In this document: one piece after another, positions 15,329 through 23,351 of the stretch
How the letters are laid out: each line of letters opens with the position of its first letter
How positions within the stretch are numbered: position 1 is the stretch's first letter
From: Bacillota bacterium
GTDB taxonomy: Bacteria > Bacillota_I > Bacilli_A > Izemoplasmatales > Hujiaoplasmataceae
Length of the DNA stretch: 42,609 nt
NCBI GenBank assembly: GCA_022710895.1
Contig: JAKLGB010000002.1
Location: 20,344 to 62,952, forward strand
Reading direction: 5' to 3'
Notes under the pieces: model-generated
Databases searched by the model: none
Told to the model about the DNA's origin: nothing
Seen by the model: only the letters and a program-made list of their open reading frames with translations
Position numbers and translations under genes: made by a program

Positions 15329-16735
15329 ATGGCTCAACATAGCTTACGCAGGAAACTGGCTTTCGCTTCCGCCGATTTCTTTGGCGGCGGGTCTTTCAAC
15401 ATCGTCAATTTTCTTTATCCGGAATTTTTGGCATTGACCGTCGGAGTCAGTCCTTTTTGGATCAGTTTCATTTTTTTGGTGGCTCGTGTTTGGGATGCCG
15501 TCACCGACCCGATTATGGGCTACATTTCCGATCACACCCATTCCAAACTGGGAAAACGCCGGATCTACTTGCTCATATCCGCCCCTCTGGTAGTAGTGGG
15601 AATGTACCTTCTGTTTTTTCCGTTCAATTTCCCCAACGAGTGGACGAACGTCATTGCCGTCCTGATGTCGTATTTGGTGTTCACAACAATTCAAACCAGT
15701 ATCATGATTCCGTATTACTCCTTGTCCAGCGAAATTTCCAGCAATTTCCAGGAGCGGGCTTCCTATAATTCCTATCGCTTGGGTTTTAGCATTTTTGCTT
15801 CCATCCTTTGCGTCGCGGTCCCCGGAATCATGGTCGAGCAGTTCGCCGACGCCCGGATCGGTTATCAAGTGATGAGCCTCACCTTCGGGGTGTTGTTTGG
15901 ACTGAGCGTTTTGATGACCGGGCTGTTCGCCAAAGAAGAAATCACCACCCCGACCGTCTCGACGCAGCTTTCCATCAAAGAAATGGCCAAGCCGTTGAAA
16001 CTTCGGCCGTTCCGTCAGTATCTGGGGATGTTTTTGGTTTTGCAATTGTCGATGGCGGTGATGAGCGGTCTGTTCTTTTTCTACGTCGACTTCTATGTGA
16101 CCAAAGATGCCACCGCGGCCGGTCAAGAATTGATGGTGGCCGACATCGCTGCAGCACTGATGTTCGTCACTCAAATTTTCGCCCTCCCGGTTTACTTGAA
16201 AATGATCCAAAACAAAGGGAAAACCTTCGCTTACCGGTTCGGGGCGATCATCTGGATTGCCTCGGCCTTGTTGCTGCTGGTCATCCCGCCCAACATCAAC
16301 CCGGTCTTCATTTATGGGTTGGCGGTGGTCATGGGATTCGGAATCAGCGGTCCCGGACTCGTTCCCCACACGATGTACGGAGATGTCGTCGATGCCGGGC
16401 AACTGTTGTTCAAAGACCGGCTGGACGGACAGATGAGCGGATTCACCAATTTCATCAACAAAATGGCTCAAGCCCTAGGGTTGGCCGCCGTGATGTTCAT
16501 CATCGGTTTGGCCGGTTTTCAGTCCCAGGATTTGACCCAACCGGACATTCTCAGTCAGCCCGACAGCGCGATGCTGGCGATTCGCATCATCATGGCGGTG
16601 GTCCCCTTGATTTTTATGGGAATCGGGATCTTCATTTCCCGTCATTATCGGATCGACAGTCGGAAACAAGCCGAAATTGCCGAAGCGATCCGCAATCCCG
16701 CCTCCCGTTCCGAAGAAATCATCGCCGGATTGTAA
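15329..16735 (+). CDS. MFS_2 (MelB / glycoside-pentoside-hexuronide type) cation symporter
   Basis: 468-residue carrier with about 12 membrane helices. The signature between helices 2 and 3 reads RVWDAVTDPIMGYISDHTHS with LGKRR following, as in MelB and in the animal lysolipid carrier MFSD2A, both of the MFS_2/GPH group. The Asp in DPIMG corresponds to the cation-site Asp. ATG 15329 (GAGG nine bases upstream) is chosen over ATG 15302, which would sit only about 5 bases from the predicted transcript start. The next gene, a phospholipid-type acyltransferase, starts 3 bases after the stop. That context suggests a lipid rather than a sugar substrate, but this is inference; sugar remains the default for the family. 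Confidence 0.85.
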   Translation: MAQHSLRRKLAFASADFFGGGSFNIVNFLYPEFLALTVGVSPFWISFIFLVARVWDAVTDPIMGYISDHTHSKLGKRRIYLLISAPLVVVGMYLLFFPFNFPNEWTNVIAVLMSYLVFTTIQTSIMIPYYSLSSEISSNFQERASYNSYRLGFSIFASILCVAVPGIMVEQFADARIGYQVMSLTFGVLFGLSVLMTGLFAKEEITTPTVSTQLSIKEMAKPLKLRPFRQYLGMFLVLQLSMAVMSGLFFFYVDFYVTKDATAAGQELMVADIAAALMFVTQIFALPVYLKMIQNKGKTFAYRFGAIIWIASALLLLVIPPNINPVFIYGLAVVMGFGISGPGLVPHTMYGDVVDAGQLLFKDRLDGQMSGFTNFINKMAQALGLAAVMFIIGLAGFQSQDLTQPDILSQPDSAMLAIRIIMAVVPLIFMGIGIFISRHYRIDSRKQAEIAEAIRNPASRSEEIIAGL

Positions 16736-16738
16736 ATC

Positions 16739-17890
16739 ATGAAACGGACCAATTGGTTTCTCAACGTCACGTTGGGTTTCTTGGTGAAAATATTCGCATT
16801 TCTAAAAGGTCAAAGGATCCATCGATTCGCCCGTGTTCACGGTCCGGCCATCGTTTTGTCGAATCATACTTCCTTTTTTGATTTCATCTATACCGCAGCC
16901 GCCTTGTATCCGCACCGGATTAGTTACATGGCCGCCGGGAAAATGTTTTACGACCCCGTCCTGGGTTTCTTTTTGCGGCTGGTCCGCGCTTTTCCCAAAT
17001 GCCTTTTCCAAGCCGATCCTGTTTCGACCTTGAACGTTTTTCGCATCCTCCGTCAGAACGGCATCGTTTCGATTTTCCCCGAAGGACAGATATCTCCGAT
17101 CGGGGTGACCCAGCCGATCCCCTTCGCGATTGCCAAATTGATCAAAAAAGCCAAAGTGAACGTCTATTTGGTCAAACATCGTGGAGCTTATCTGGTCAAC
17201 CCACCGTGGACGAAACGGTCTTTTCGCGGAAGAGTCGAAACCGCTGTCGAACAGATCCTGTCCTCGGAGACGCTTTCGGAGATGAACGAAAGAGCGGTCT
17301 ACGAAACGATCGTCGAAAAAATGGAATTCAATGTTTTCGAATATCGTGAGCAGCATCCCGGAGCGTACCGATGGAAAGATCTGTCGAATCTGGAAAGCGT
17401 GCTCTATCGCTGCCCGCGCTGCGGAAACGAATCGATGACCGCGGAGAGACCCCGGCTCTGTTGCCCGCAATGCGGAAATCGGCTGGAACCCGACGCCCTC
17501 GGAAAACTCGGAGGGCAACGGATCGACGAGATGTACCGACAACAGGAGCGGGTGATGCGAGAGAAAATCGAAGCCGATCCCGAATTCCGCCTCACTTCCC
17601 CCGTTCGTTTGGAAAGTTTTCGCGGCGATCGTCTCGTGGAAGTCGGCACCGGAACCCTGAGCTTGTCAAGGTCGGGGTATCTTTATGAAGGCATCGTAGA
17701 CAATGAACCGACCATGTTGCATTTTGATCCCCGCAACGTACCCACGTTGCCCAGCGATTTGGGGAGAAACATCCAAATCTATGAAGGTTACCTCATTTAT
17801 CAATTCGTGATGGAAGAAGTCACGCTACCCACCCGGTTCGTCATCGCCGGAGAAATCATCCATCGGATGTTGGCGGAACCCCGAGGATAA
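16739..17890 (+). CDS. PlsC-like acyltransferase with C-terminal zinc ribbon
   Basis: 383-residue predicted membrane-associated enzyme. Residues ~1-200 are an LPLAT domain: NHTSFFD (His 43, Asp 48) is the catalytic HX4D motif, and FPEG at 113-116 binds the glycerol phosphate. Residues 225-245 form a zinc ribbon (C225-x2-C228 and C242-x2-C245), followed by a charged helix and a ~120-residue beta-rich tail that I do not recognise. A PlsC domain with this tail is unusual. It is tightly coupled to the MFS_2 carrier (3-base gap) and precedes an MFS carrier (42-base gap). The likely reaction is acylation of a lysophospholipid or similar acceptor; the acceptor is not known. Confidence 0.82.
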   Translation: MKRTNWFLNVTLGFLVKIFAFLKGQRIHRFARVHGPAIVLSNHTSFFDFIYTAAALYPHRISYMAAGKMFYDPVLGFFLRLVRAFPKCLFQADPVSTLNVFRILRQNGIVSIFPEGQISPIGVTQPIPFAIAKLIKKAKVNVYLVKHRGAYLVNPPWTKRSFRGRVETAVEQILSSETLSEMNERAVYETIVEKMEFNVFEYREQHPGAYRWKDLSNLESVLYRCPRCGNESMTAERPRLCCPQCGNRLEPDALGKLGGQRIDEMYRQQERVMREKIEADPEFRLTSPVRLESFRGDRLVEVGTGTLSLSRSGYLYEGIVDNEPTMLHFDPRNVPTLPSDLGRNIQIYEGYLIYQFVMEEVTLPTRFVIAGEIIHRMLAEPRG

Positions 17891-17932
17891 ACGCGAATCG
17901 AAGCCCCACACCGCCTGTTTCGGAGGAACGCC

Positions 17933-19135
17933 ATGATTCTTTTGCTTGTCATCATTTACCTTGCCTTTATTTCCTTAGGACTTCCCGACGCCTTGTTCGG
18001 CGTTTCCTGGCCCGTCGTTCATCAGGAGTTCGGCCTCGATGTCGGCTTCGCTTCGGTGGTGACCGTGATTGTGGCGGTCGGAACCGTATGGACCAGTTTT
18101 TTCGCTGGCAAGGTGATCCGTCGGTACGGAACCGGAAAAGTGACCGCGGTGTCGGTCGGTTTGACCGCCGTGGCTTTGCTCGGCATCTCGTTTTCCACTT
18201 CCATCGCGATGACGATTGCTTTTTCGATTCCTTTAGGAATCGGAGCCGGAGCGGTCGACGCCGGTCTCAACGATTATGTCGCCCGACATTACAAACCGCA
18301 GTTCATGAGCTGGCTTCACAGTTTTTGGGGTGTGGGCGTGACGATCGGACCCTTGGTGATGTCCGCCTTTTTGGCGTCCGCGTCCGGGTGGAGGGGCGGA
18401 TACCGGACCATCGGAATCGTCCAATCCTTCCTGTGCCTGATTTTGATTGCCTCTCTTCCTCTTTGGCGGAAAGTTGCCCGACTTCGGGCCCAAAAAGAGA
18501 CGGAAAAACCTTCATCGGGTTCCGTCGGCGATGGAAAACATGAAGAAAAGAAAATCACTCCCATTCGGATTCCCGGTGTGACTTTGGCGATGATCGGCAT
18601 CGCCCTGTACTGCGCGGTGGAAAACACGCTCGGGACCTGGGGAGCCAGTTATCTGGTGGTGACCCGCGCCATCGATCCCGCCGTGGCCGCCCAATGGATC
18701 TCCTTCTATTACGGAGGCATCATGGTCGGACGCATCGCTTCCGGTTTTGCGGCGATGCGTCTGTCTGATAAAACCATGATCCGCATCGGAATGGCCGTGG
18801 TGACCGTCGGAATTCTATTTCTCGCACTGCCTTTCGGAACCACGACGACCTTTGCCGGATTGATGCTGATCGGGCTGGGAGCCGCCCCGGTGTTCCCCAG
18901 TTTCATCCATGCGACCGCCGACCGCTTCGGGGAAACCTACGCTCCGGACATCGTCGGATATCAGATGGCCGGCGCTTATTTTGGGGTCCTTGTCCTTCAA
19001 CCGCTCGCGGGTCAGGTGTTTGCCCGCATCGAATTCGGTCTCCTGCCGTGGGTTCTGTTGGTTTTTGCCCTCTCCCAGACCGTGTCGACGGAAGCCTTGA
19101 ACCGAAAACTGCTTCGCATTCGCGGCGTTCGATAA
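17933..19135 (+). CDS. Major facilitator superfamily transporter
   Basis: 400-residue carrier with about 12 predicted helices and a central cytoplasmic loop rich in charged residues (residues ~185-210). The first helix ends SLGLPDALFGVSWPV, and GLNDYVARHY plus MSWLHSFWGVGVTIGP between helices 4 and 5 resemble the fucose-permease-like (FHS) group. GGAGG lies just before the ATG. It is the last gene of the MFS_2 / acyltransferase unit; a terminator follows 20 bases after the stop. Substrate unknown. Confidence 0.82.
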   Translation: MILLLVIIYLAFISLGLPDALFGVSWPVVHQEFGLDVGFASVVTVIVAVGTVWTSFFAGKVIRRYGTGKVTAVSVGLTAVALLGISFSTSIAMTIAFSIPLGIGAGAVDAGLNDYVARHYKPQFMSWLHSFWGVGVTIGPLVMSAFLASASGWRGGYRTIGIVQSFLCLILIASLPLWRKVARLRAQKETEKPSSGSVGDGKHEEKKITPIRIPGVTLAMIGIALYCAVENTLGTWGASYLVVTRAIDPAVAAQWISFYYGGIMVGRIASGFAAMRLSDKTMIRIGMAVVTVGILFLALPFGTTTTFAGLMLIGLGAAPVFPSFIHATADRFGETYAPDIVGYQMAGAYFGVLVLQPLAGQVFARIEFGLLPWVLLVFALSQTVSTEALNRKLLRIRGVR

Positions 19136-19154
19136 TACAGCGAAGTCTTCTACC

Positions 19155-19182
19155 CAACCCTTGAACGACAAGGGTTTTTTAT
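19155..19182 (+). terminator. Terminator of the MFS_2 operon
   Basis: AACCCTTG (19156-19163) pairs with CAAGGGTT (19169-19176) around a five-base loop, running into six T. Confidence 0.88.
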
Positions 19183-19188
19183 TTGGTG

Positions 19189-19216
19189 AAAAAAGGCTTC
19201 GCCCGAAAGCGAAGCC
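19189..19216 (-). terminator. Terminator of the TspO-related gene (minus strand)
   Basis: On the minus strand GGCTTCGC pairs with GCGAAGCC, six-base loop, followed by six T (A-run at 19189-19194 on the plus strand). Confidence 0.9.
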
Positions 19217-19235
19217 GTAACGATGGAAAGAAGCC

Positions 19236-20048
19236 CTAAAGCGATTCTTTGGTTTTTTTTGCGGCGATCCAGCGAGAAACAATCGGTTTTCCGACGATGA
19301 ATCCCGTTACGAGAAGCAGCAGGATCATTCCGAAAAGAGCGGTGTTGTAGACAGCTGGATATCCTCGGTCGAATTGAAGAGGATCGACATGTTTGAGATA
19401 GATTCCCAAATAGGCCCAAACGAAGACTACACCATACCCGAGATTCTTTTGAATCAGGAGAGTCGCCACCCCGATGGCGATCCCGACGAGGAGGATGATC
19501 ATCGTTTGAATCGTGGCGCCTACCGTGTTGTCAGGGACTCCCAAGCTCACCAAGTAGGTGGTAATGTTGGCGATGGTCGCCACGGTGATCCAGCCAAAAT
19601 AGATGCCAAAGGTGACTTTCGTCAACGGATCGGTCTTGGCCAAACCGAAGGAAAGAAGGATCAGGCATCCCAAAATCAGAAGCATCAACAGAACCGAAAC
19701 GAGGATCGCCCGGTAATGCCACGCCAGGATCCACAGCGCGTTGAAAAGCGAAGACAAGGCCAAAAGCCCGTTCACTCGAATCCATATGGGGGAAGGCCTT
19801 TCCCCTTCTTTGATCCGAAGGCTTTGGATTTGCCGGAGGACATAGACGCCCAACAAGAGGTAGATGACTCCCCAAACGGTAAAAGTCAATCCCGTCGGAG
19901 CGAAGAGATTGAAATAGGAATCCGACAACGCCCCGGTGGTGATTCCGTTGATGGGAATGATATTGGCGAGTGCGTTGACAATGATCATGACCAAATAAAG
20001 ACCGAAAGAGACCCAAATCCAAAAACGCCGGTTTTCCTGACGGAACAT
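19236..20048 (-). CDS. TspO/MBR-related membrane protein
   Basis: 270-residue protein with 7-8 predicted helices. The stretch FAPTGLTFTVWGVIYLLLG matches the PPxWxFxxxWxxLY-type core of tryptophan-rich sensory proteins as found in the longer Bacillota members, and a second FGIYFGWITVATIANIT segment agrees. GTAGGAGG precedes the start. It has its own promoter (20080-20108) and terminator. TspO proteins bind tetrapyrroles and steroids in other organisms; whether this longer variant does is unknown. Confidence 0.72.
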   Translation of the reverse strand: MFRQENRRFWIWVSFGLYLVMIIVNALANIIPINGITTGALSDSYFNLFAPTGLTFTVWGVIYLLLGVYVLRQIQSLRIKEGERPSPIWIRVNGLLALSSLFNALWILAWHYRAILVSVLLMLLILGCLILLSFGLAKTDPLTKVTFGIYFGWITVATIANITTYLVSLGVPDNTVGATIQTMIILLVGIAIGVATLLIQKNLGYGVVFVWAYLGIYLKHVDPLQFDRGYPAVYNTALFGMILLLLVTGFIVGKPIVSRWIAAKKTKESL

Positions 20049-20079
20049 AAAACATCCTCCTACCGAACTCTATACTTTC

Positions 20080-20108
20080 ATTATAGGGGAAATCGCGACT
20101 CTTGCCAA
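20080..20108 (-). promoter_or_regulatory. Promoter of the TspO-related gene
   Basis: On the minus strand TTGGCA (20103-20108) and TATAAT (20080-20085) are 17 bases apart, about 30 bases before the start codon. Confidence 0.85.
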
Positions 20109-20142
20109 GGGGTCCAACGGGGAATTTGGCCCCGTCGATTGG

Positions 20143-20178
20143 TAAAAAAAGAACCGAAATCGGAGTTCGATTTCGGTT
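20143..20178 (-). terminator. Terminator of the pnt operon
   Basis: AACCGAAATC (20152-20161) and GATTTCGGTT (20169-20178) form a perfect 10-bp stem. On the minus strand it is followed by C and seven T. Confidence 0.92.
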
Positions 20179-20184
20179 TATTTC

Positions 20185-21609
20185 TTAGTGGTCGGTTTGA
20201 ATGTCCGAAAGGAAGGTTTGCAGGGTTTCCTTGGCGTTGCCAAGGAACAAGTGAACCCCGTTTTTCTTTTCGTAAAGAGGATTGTTAACGCCGGCATATC
20301 CGGGTTTCAGGTCGTAGTTGAAAATGAAGATGTTTTCACACTGGTCGACATTAAGGATCGGCATTCCGTAAATCGGCGTTCCTTCCGCTGCGCGGGCGGC
20401 AGGGTTTAAGACATCGTTGGCCCCGACGACGATGGTCAGATCCGCCGAACGGAACTGATCATTGAGATCATCCATTTCGAATAACTCGTCGTAGTCGACA
20501 TTGGCTTCCGCCAAAAGGACATTCATATGTCCCGGCATTCGACCGGCCACGGGATGAATGGCATACCGGACCCGGGCGCCTTTTTTCTTCAAACAATCGG
20601 CCACTTGTTTCAAAAGATGCTGGGCCTGAGCGACGGCCATGCCGTAACCGGGAACGATGATGATCTCTTTGGCCCCGTTGACGATGTCGCGGAAATCTTT
20701 TTGGGGAAGGACGGGTTCATCGGTCGCGATCGGTGTTTTCGTTTCGGCGGGTTTTTCGGAAGAAACAGCTTTTTGTGTCGTTTTTCCCAACAGAATATCC
20801 CACAGGCTGCGGTTCATCGCCCGACACATGATCTGGGTCAAGAGTAAGCCGGAGGCCCCGACGATCCCTCCGATGGCCACGAGCAGGACGTCGCCGATGG
20901 CCAACCCGGAGATGGCTCCGGCGACCCCGGACAGGCTGTTCAGAAGCGAAATGGCGATCGGCATGTCCGCCCCGCCGATACGGATCGTGAACAACAGCCC
21001 GAACAGGAAACTGAGAAGAATGAGGAGTGTCAAAGTCAACGGGAGAGTGAGCAGACGGAAGATTGCGAAGACGACGACGATGACCGTCAAGGCGAGAGCG
21101 AGGTTGAGAAGCATCCGATGGCCCTGAAGAACGATCGGTTTCTGATTGATCACCCGGTGCAGTTTGCCCGCGGCGATCATACTTCCGATAAAAGTCCATC
21201 CGCCGATGAAAACGGCGATCATGGCCGTGATCTGACTGAAAACCGTCAGGTCGCTTCCGACTCCCACCATCGCGAAACCTCCGACAATCATGGAAGCCAA
21301 GCCGCCCAGGCCGTTGAGCAGGGCGATCATTTGGGGCATTTGGATCATCTGGACTTTCACAGCCAGCCAAGCCCCGATTCCCGTGCCGATGAACAAACAC
21401 AGGTAAATCGTCCATATCGGCAGGAGGTCGTAACGAACCATACTGAGGAGGACTCCGAGGAGGACGGCAAATCCGCTCAAGGCGTTACCGGTTTTAGCGG
21501 TTTCGACTTTGCTCATCAGGAAGATTCCGAACAACACGATGAGGGCGAGTCCCGCCGAGAGGATGTAATAGGCGTTTGCGGAGATGGTCAACGCAAGAAA
21601 GTCATTCAT
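20185..21609 (-). CDS. pntB: NAD(P) transhydrogenase subunit beta
   Basis: 474-residue membrane subunit of the proton-translocating transhydrogenase, which uses the proton gradient to reduce NADP+ with NADH. About eight membrane helices (domain II) occupy residues 1-260. The C-terminal ~180 residues are the NADP(H)-binding domain III, with VPGYGMAVAQAQH, HPVAGRMPGHMNVLLAEA and VGANDVLNPAA all as in the family. AAGGAGG lies inside the end of the preceding subunit gene, which overlaps by eight bases. Full length for the family. Confidence 0.96.
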   Translation of the reverse strand: MNDFLALTISANAYYILSAGLALIVLFGIFLMSKVETAKTGNALSGFAVLLGVLLSMVRYDLLPIWTIYLCLFIGTGIGAWLAVKVQMIQMPQMIALLNGLGGLASMIVGGFAMVGVGSDLTVFSQITAMIAVFIGGWTFIGSMIAAGKLHRVINQKPIVLQGHRMLLNLALALTVIVVVFAIFRLLTLPLTLTLLILLSFLFGLLFTIRIGGADMPIAISLLNSLSGVAGAISGLAIGDVLLVAIGGIVGASGLLLTQIMCRAMNRSLWDILLGKTTQKAVSSEKPAETKTPIATDEPVLPQKDFRDIVNGAKEIIIVPGYGMAVAQAQHLLKQVADCLKKKGARVRYAIHPVAGRMPGHMNVLLAEANVDYDELFEMDDLNDQFRSADLTIVVGANDVLNPAARAAEGTPIYGMPILNVDQCENIFIFNYDLKPGYAGVNNPLYEKKNGVHLFLGNAKETLQTFLSDIQTDH

Positions 21610-21907
21610 GGCGATCCTCCTTCTTGCGGAACATCATTAACATGCGATGGGTGACGCCGAAACCGCCGATGACATTGACCGTGGCGACGATCACGGCCAC
21701 CGCGGCGAAAAGGGCGGAGAGAATGGCTTGATTCCGAAAAGTGACGGCCAAAGCCACCAGCGCACCGATCAACGTGATGCCTGACAAAGCGTTCATTCCG
21801 GACATCAGAGGCGTGTGCAATAACGAAGGGACGTTGCGGATCAACAAGTAACCCGCCACGGTGGAAACCGCAAATACGATCAATAAGATACCATGCAACC
21901 AAGTCAT
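21602..21907 (-). CDS. pntAB: NAD(P) transhydrogenase subunit alpha, membrane part
   Basis: 101-residue membrane subunit with three predicted helices, equivalent to the C-terminal part of E. coli PntA. RNVPSLLHTPLMSGMNALSG is the family signature. It lies between the soluble alpha part (9-base gap) and pntB (8-base overlap). Alpha is thus split into two polypeptides, as in Rhodospirillum. Confidence 0.94.
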   Translation of the reverse strand: MTWLHGILLIVFAVSTVAGYLLIRNVPSLLHTPLMSGMNALSGITLIGALVALAVTFRNQAILSALFAAVAVIVATVNVIGGFGVTHRMLMMFRKKEDRHE

Positions 21908-21916
21908 AATTCGAGC

Positions 21917-23083
21917 CTATGCCTGTTGGGCCATGGCTTCGAGTGTTCCCTGGTGAACCAGTTTCCCGTCATGGCAAACAAGGATGGATTGAGTGATTTC
22001 GTCCTGAAGATCCAGTTGGATGGCGTCGTTCTTGACCAAGTATTTGAGCAGATTGTAGATGTTGTTGGAGAACATCCAGGTCGAACTGGTAGGCAACATT
22101 CCCGGGATGTTCTTGCATCCTTCGATGATTACGTTATATTTTACTGCTCGTTCTCCCGGAACGGTGAGGGCACAGTTCCCGCCTTGGTCGATGGAAATAT
22201 CGACGATGCAAGAACCCGGTTTCATGGCTTTCACCATCTCCTCATCGATCAGGATGGGAGCTCTTTTCCCCAGCAAAAGAGCGGAAAGGAAGATGATATC
22301 TGCCTGTTTGACCATATCGAGAATTTTTTCACGTTCGACTTTCAACCAAGAATCCGGAAGTTTGTTGGCGTGTTTGCCATCTTCACTGACGGCGATCTCC
22401 TTGGGAATTCCCAAATCGATCGTTTTGGCTCCCAAAGACTGGGCTTGTTCGTTGGCTTCGGGCCGGATATCGGCGGAATAGACGACCGCACCGAGGCTCT
22501 TCGCGGTGGCGATGGCGCGAAGGCCGGCCACGCCCGTTCCCAATACAAAGACGGTGGCGGGGCGAATCATCCCGACCGCCGAACCGATCATCGGCAGGAA
22601 TTTGGCGATGCAGTCCGCGGCCATGATGACGCCTTTGTAACCGGCACAAGTACTCATCGAGGACAGTGCGTCCATGGATTGAGCCCGGCTGATCCGGGGA
22701 ATCCCATCCAAGGTGAGACCGGTGATGCCCATTTCGGTCAAATGTTTGACCATTTTGTGATTGACCGGAGAAGCCGGGTGAATGAAAGTAATCAGGGTTT
22801 GACCCCGATGCATCATATCCACTTCGTGGATGTGGTAGGTTTCATTGAATTGAGGTTCTTTGACTTTGAGAATGACTTGTGCTTTTTCATAGATGGTGCG
22901 GGGATCCGCAACCATTTCCGCTCCGGCTTGGATGTATTGGTCGTCATGATAGAACGAGCCCTCGCCGGCATTCTTTTCCACCAACACCCGATGGCCATCG
23001 CTCAACATTTTTTTGACGGTTTCAGGGGTGGCGGAAACGCGATTTTCACCATGCATGATTTCTTTTGGGATGCCAATGATCAT
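21917..23083 (-). CDS. pntAA: NAD(P) transhydrogenase subunit alpha, NAD-binding part
   Basis: 388-residue cytosolic domain I, related to alanine dehydrogenase. Starts with IGIPKEIMHGENRVSATPET, the family signature; the dinucleotide-binding loop VLGTGVAGLRAIATAKSLGA lies near residue 170. The ATG at 23083 has GGAGG 11 bases upstream. The frame is open further upstream, but those Met codons lack ribosome sites and the extra residues are not family-like. It is the first gene of the pnt operon, behind a promoter overlapped by a near-consensus cre box. Confidence 0.95.
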   Translation of the reverse strand: MIIGIPKEIMHGENRVSATPETVKKMLSDGHRVLVEKNAGEGSFYHDDQYIQAGAEMVADPRTIYEKAQVILKVKEPQFNETYHIHEVDMMHRGQTLITFIHPASPVNHKMVKHLTEMGITGLTLDGIPRISRAQSMDALSSMSTCAGYKGVIMAADCIAKFLPMIGSAVGMIRPATVFVLGTGVAGLRAIATAKSLGAVVYSADIRPEANEQAQSLGAKTIDLGIPKEIAVSEDGKHANKLPDSWLKVEREKILDMVKQADIIFLSALLLGKRAPILIDEEMVKAMKPGSCIVDISIDQGGNCALTVPGERAVKYNVIIEGCKNIPGMLPTSSTWMFSNNIYNLLKYLVKNDAIQLDLQDEITQSILVCHDGKLVHQGTLEAMAQQA

Positions 23084-23165
23084 TTTTGTCTTATCCTCCA
23101 TATGGTTGTCCATTTGTTGGGCCGGATGCAATTCGGCAAAAAAAAACAAGGACTTGCCTCCTAAA

Positions 23166-23194
23166 AATATACCACAGTTGTCCCGAAAATACAA
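23166..23194 (-). promoter_or_regulatory. Promoter of the pnt operon
   Basis: On the minus strand TTGTAT (23189-23194) and TATATT (23166-23171) are 17 bases apart, with a TGG extended -10. The leader to pntAA is about 75 bases. Confidence 0.8.
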
Positions 23195-23203
23195 GCGCTT
23201 TCA
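23190..23203 (-). promoter_or_regulatory. Predicted CcpA cre site over the pnt -35
   Basis: TGAAAGCGCTTGTA on the minus strand matches the Bacillus cre consensus TGWAARCGYTWNCW at all positions but one (T for C at position 13). It overlaps the -35 box, a position that would give catabolite repression by blocking RNA polymerase. Confidence 0.65.
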
Positions 23204-23235
23204 AATCGGAAGCACCCTTTTTCGACCGGTTTCCC

Positions 23236-23252
23236 GATGGTCAAAGACCATC
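23236..23252. repeat. Perfect 7-3-7 inverted repeat upstream of pnt
   Basis: GATGGTC-AAA-GACCATC. The same heptamer returns twice in the terminator hairpin at 23285-23320. Confidence 0.85.
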
Positions 23253-23277
23253 CCTCAAAAAAATCGGGTTTTTTAGA

Positions 23278-23320
23278 ACGGAAAGACCATCGCGTTTCCC
23301 GAAGGAGAATCACGATGGTC
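23278..23320 (-). terminator. Terminator after the HAD/acyltransferase operon
   Basis: On the minus strand GACCATCG pairs with CGATGGTC, continuing with TCC/GGA pairs to a TTCG tetraloop. The tail starts with TTT, and a second A6/T7 hairpin lies just beyond. Confidence 0.7.
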
Positions 23321-23351
23321 GGAAGGAATCCAATAAGACAACCGGGAAATT

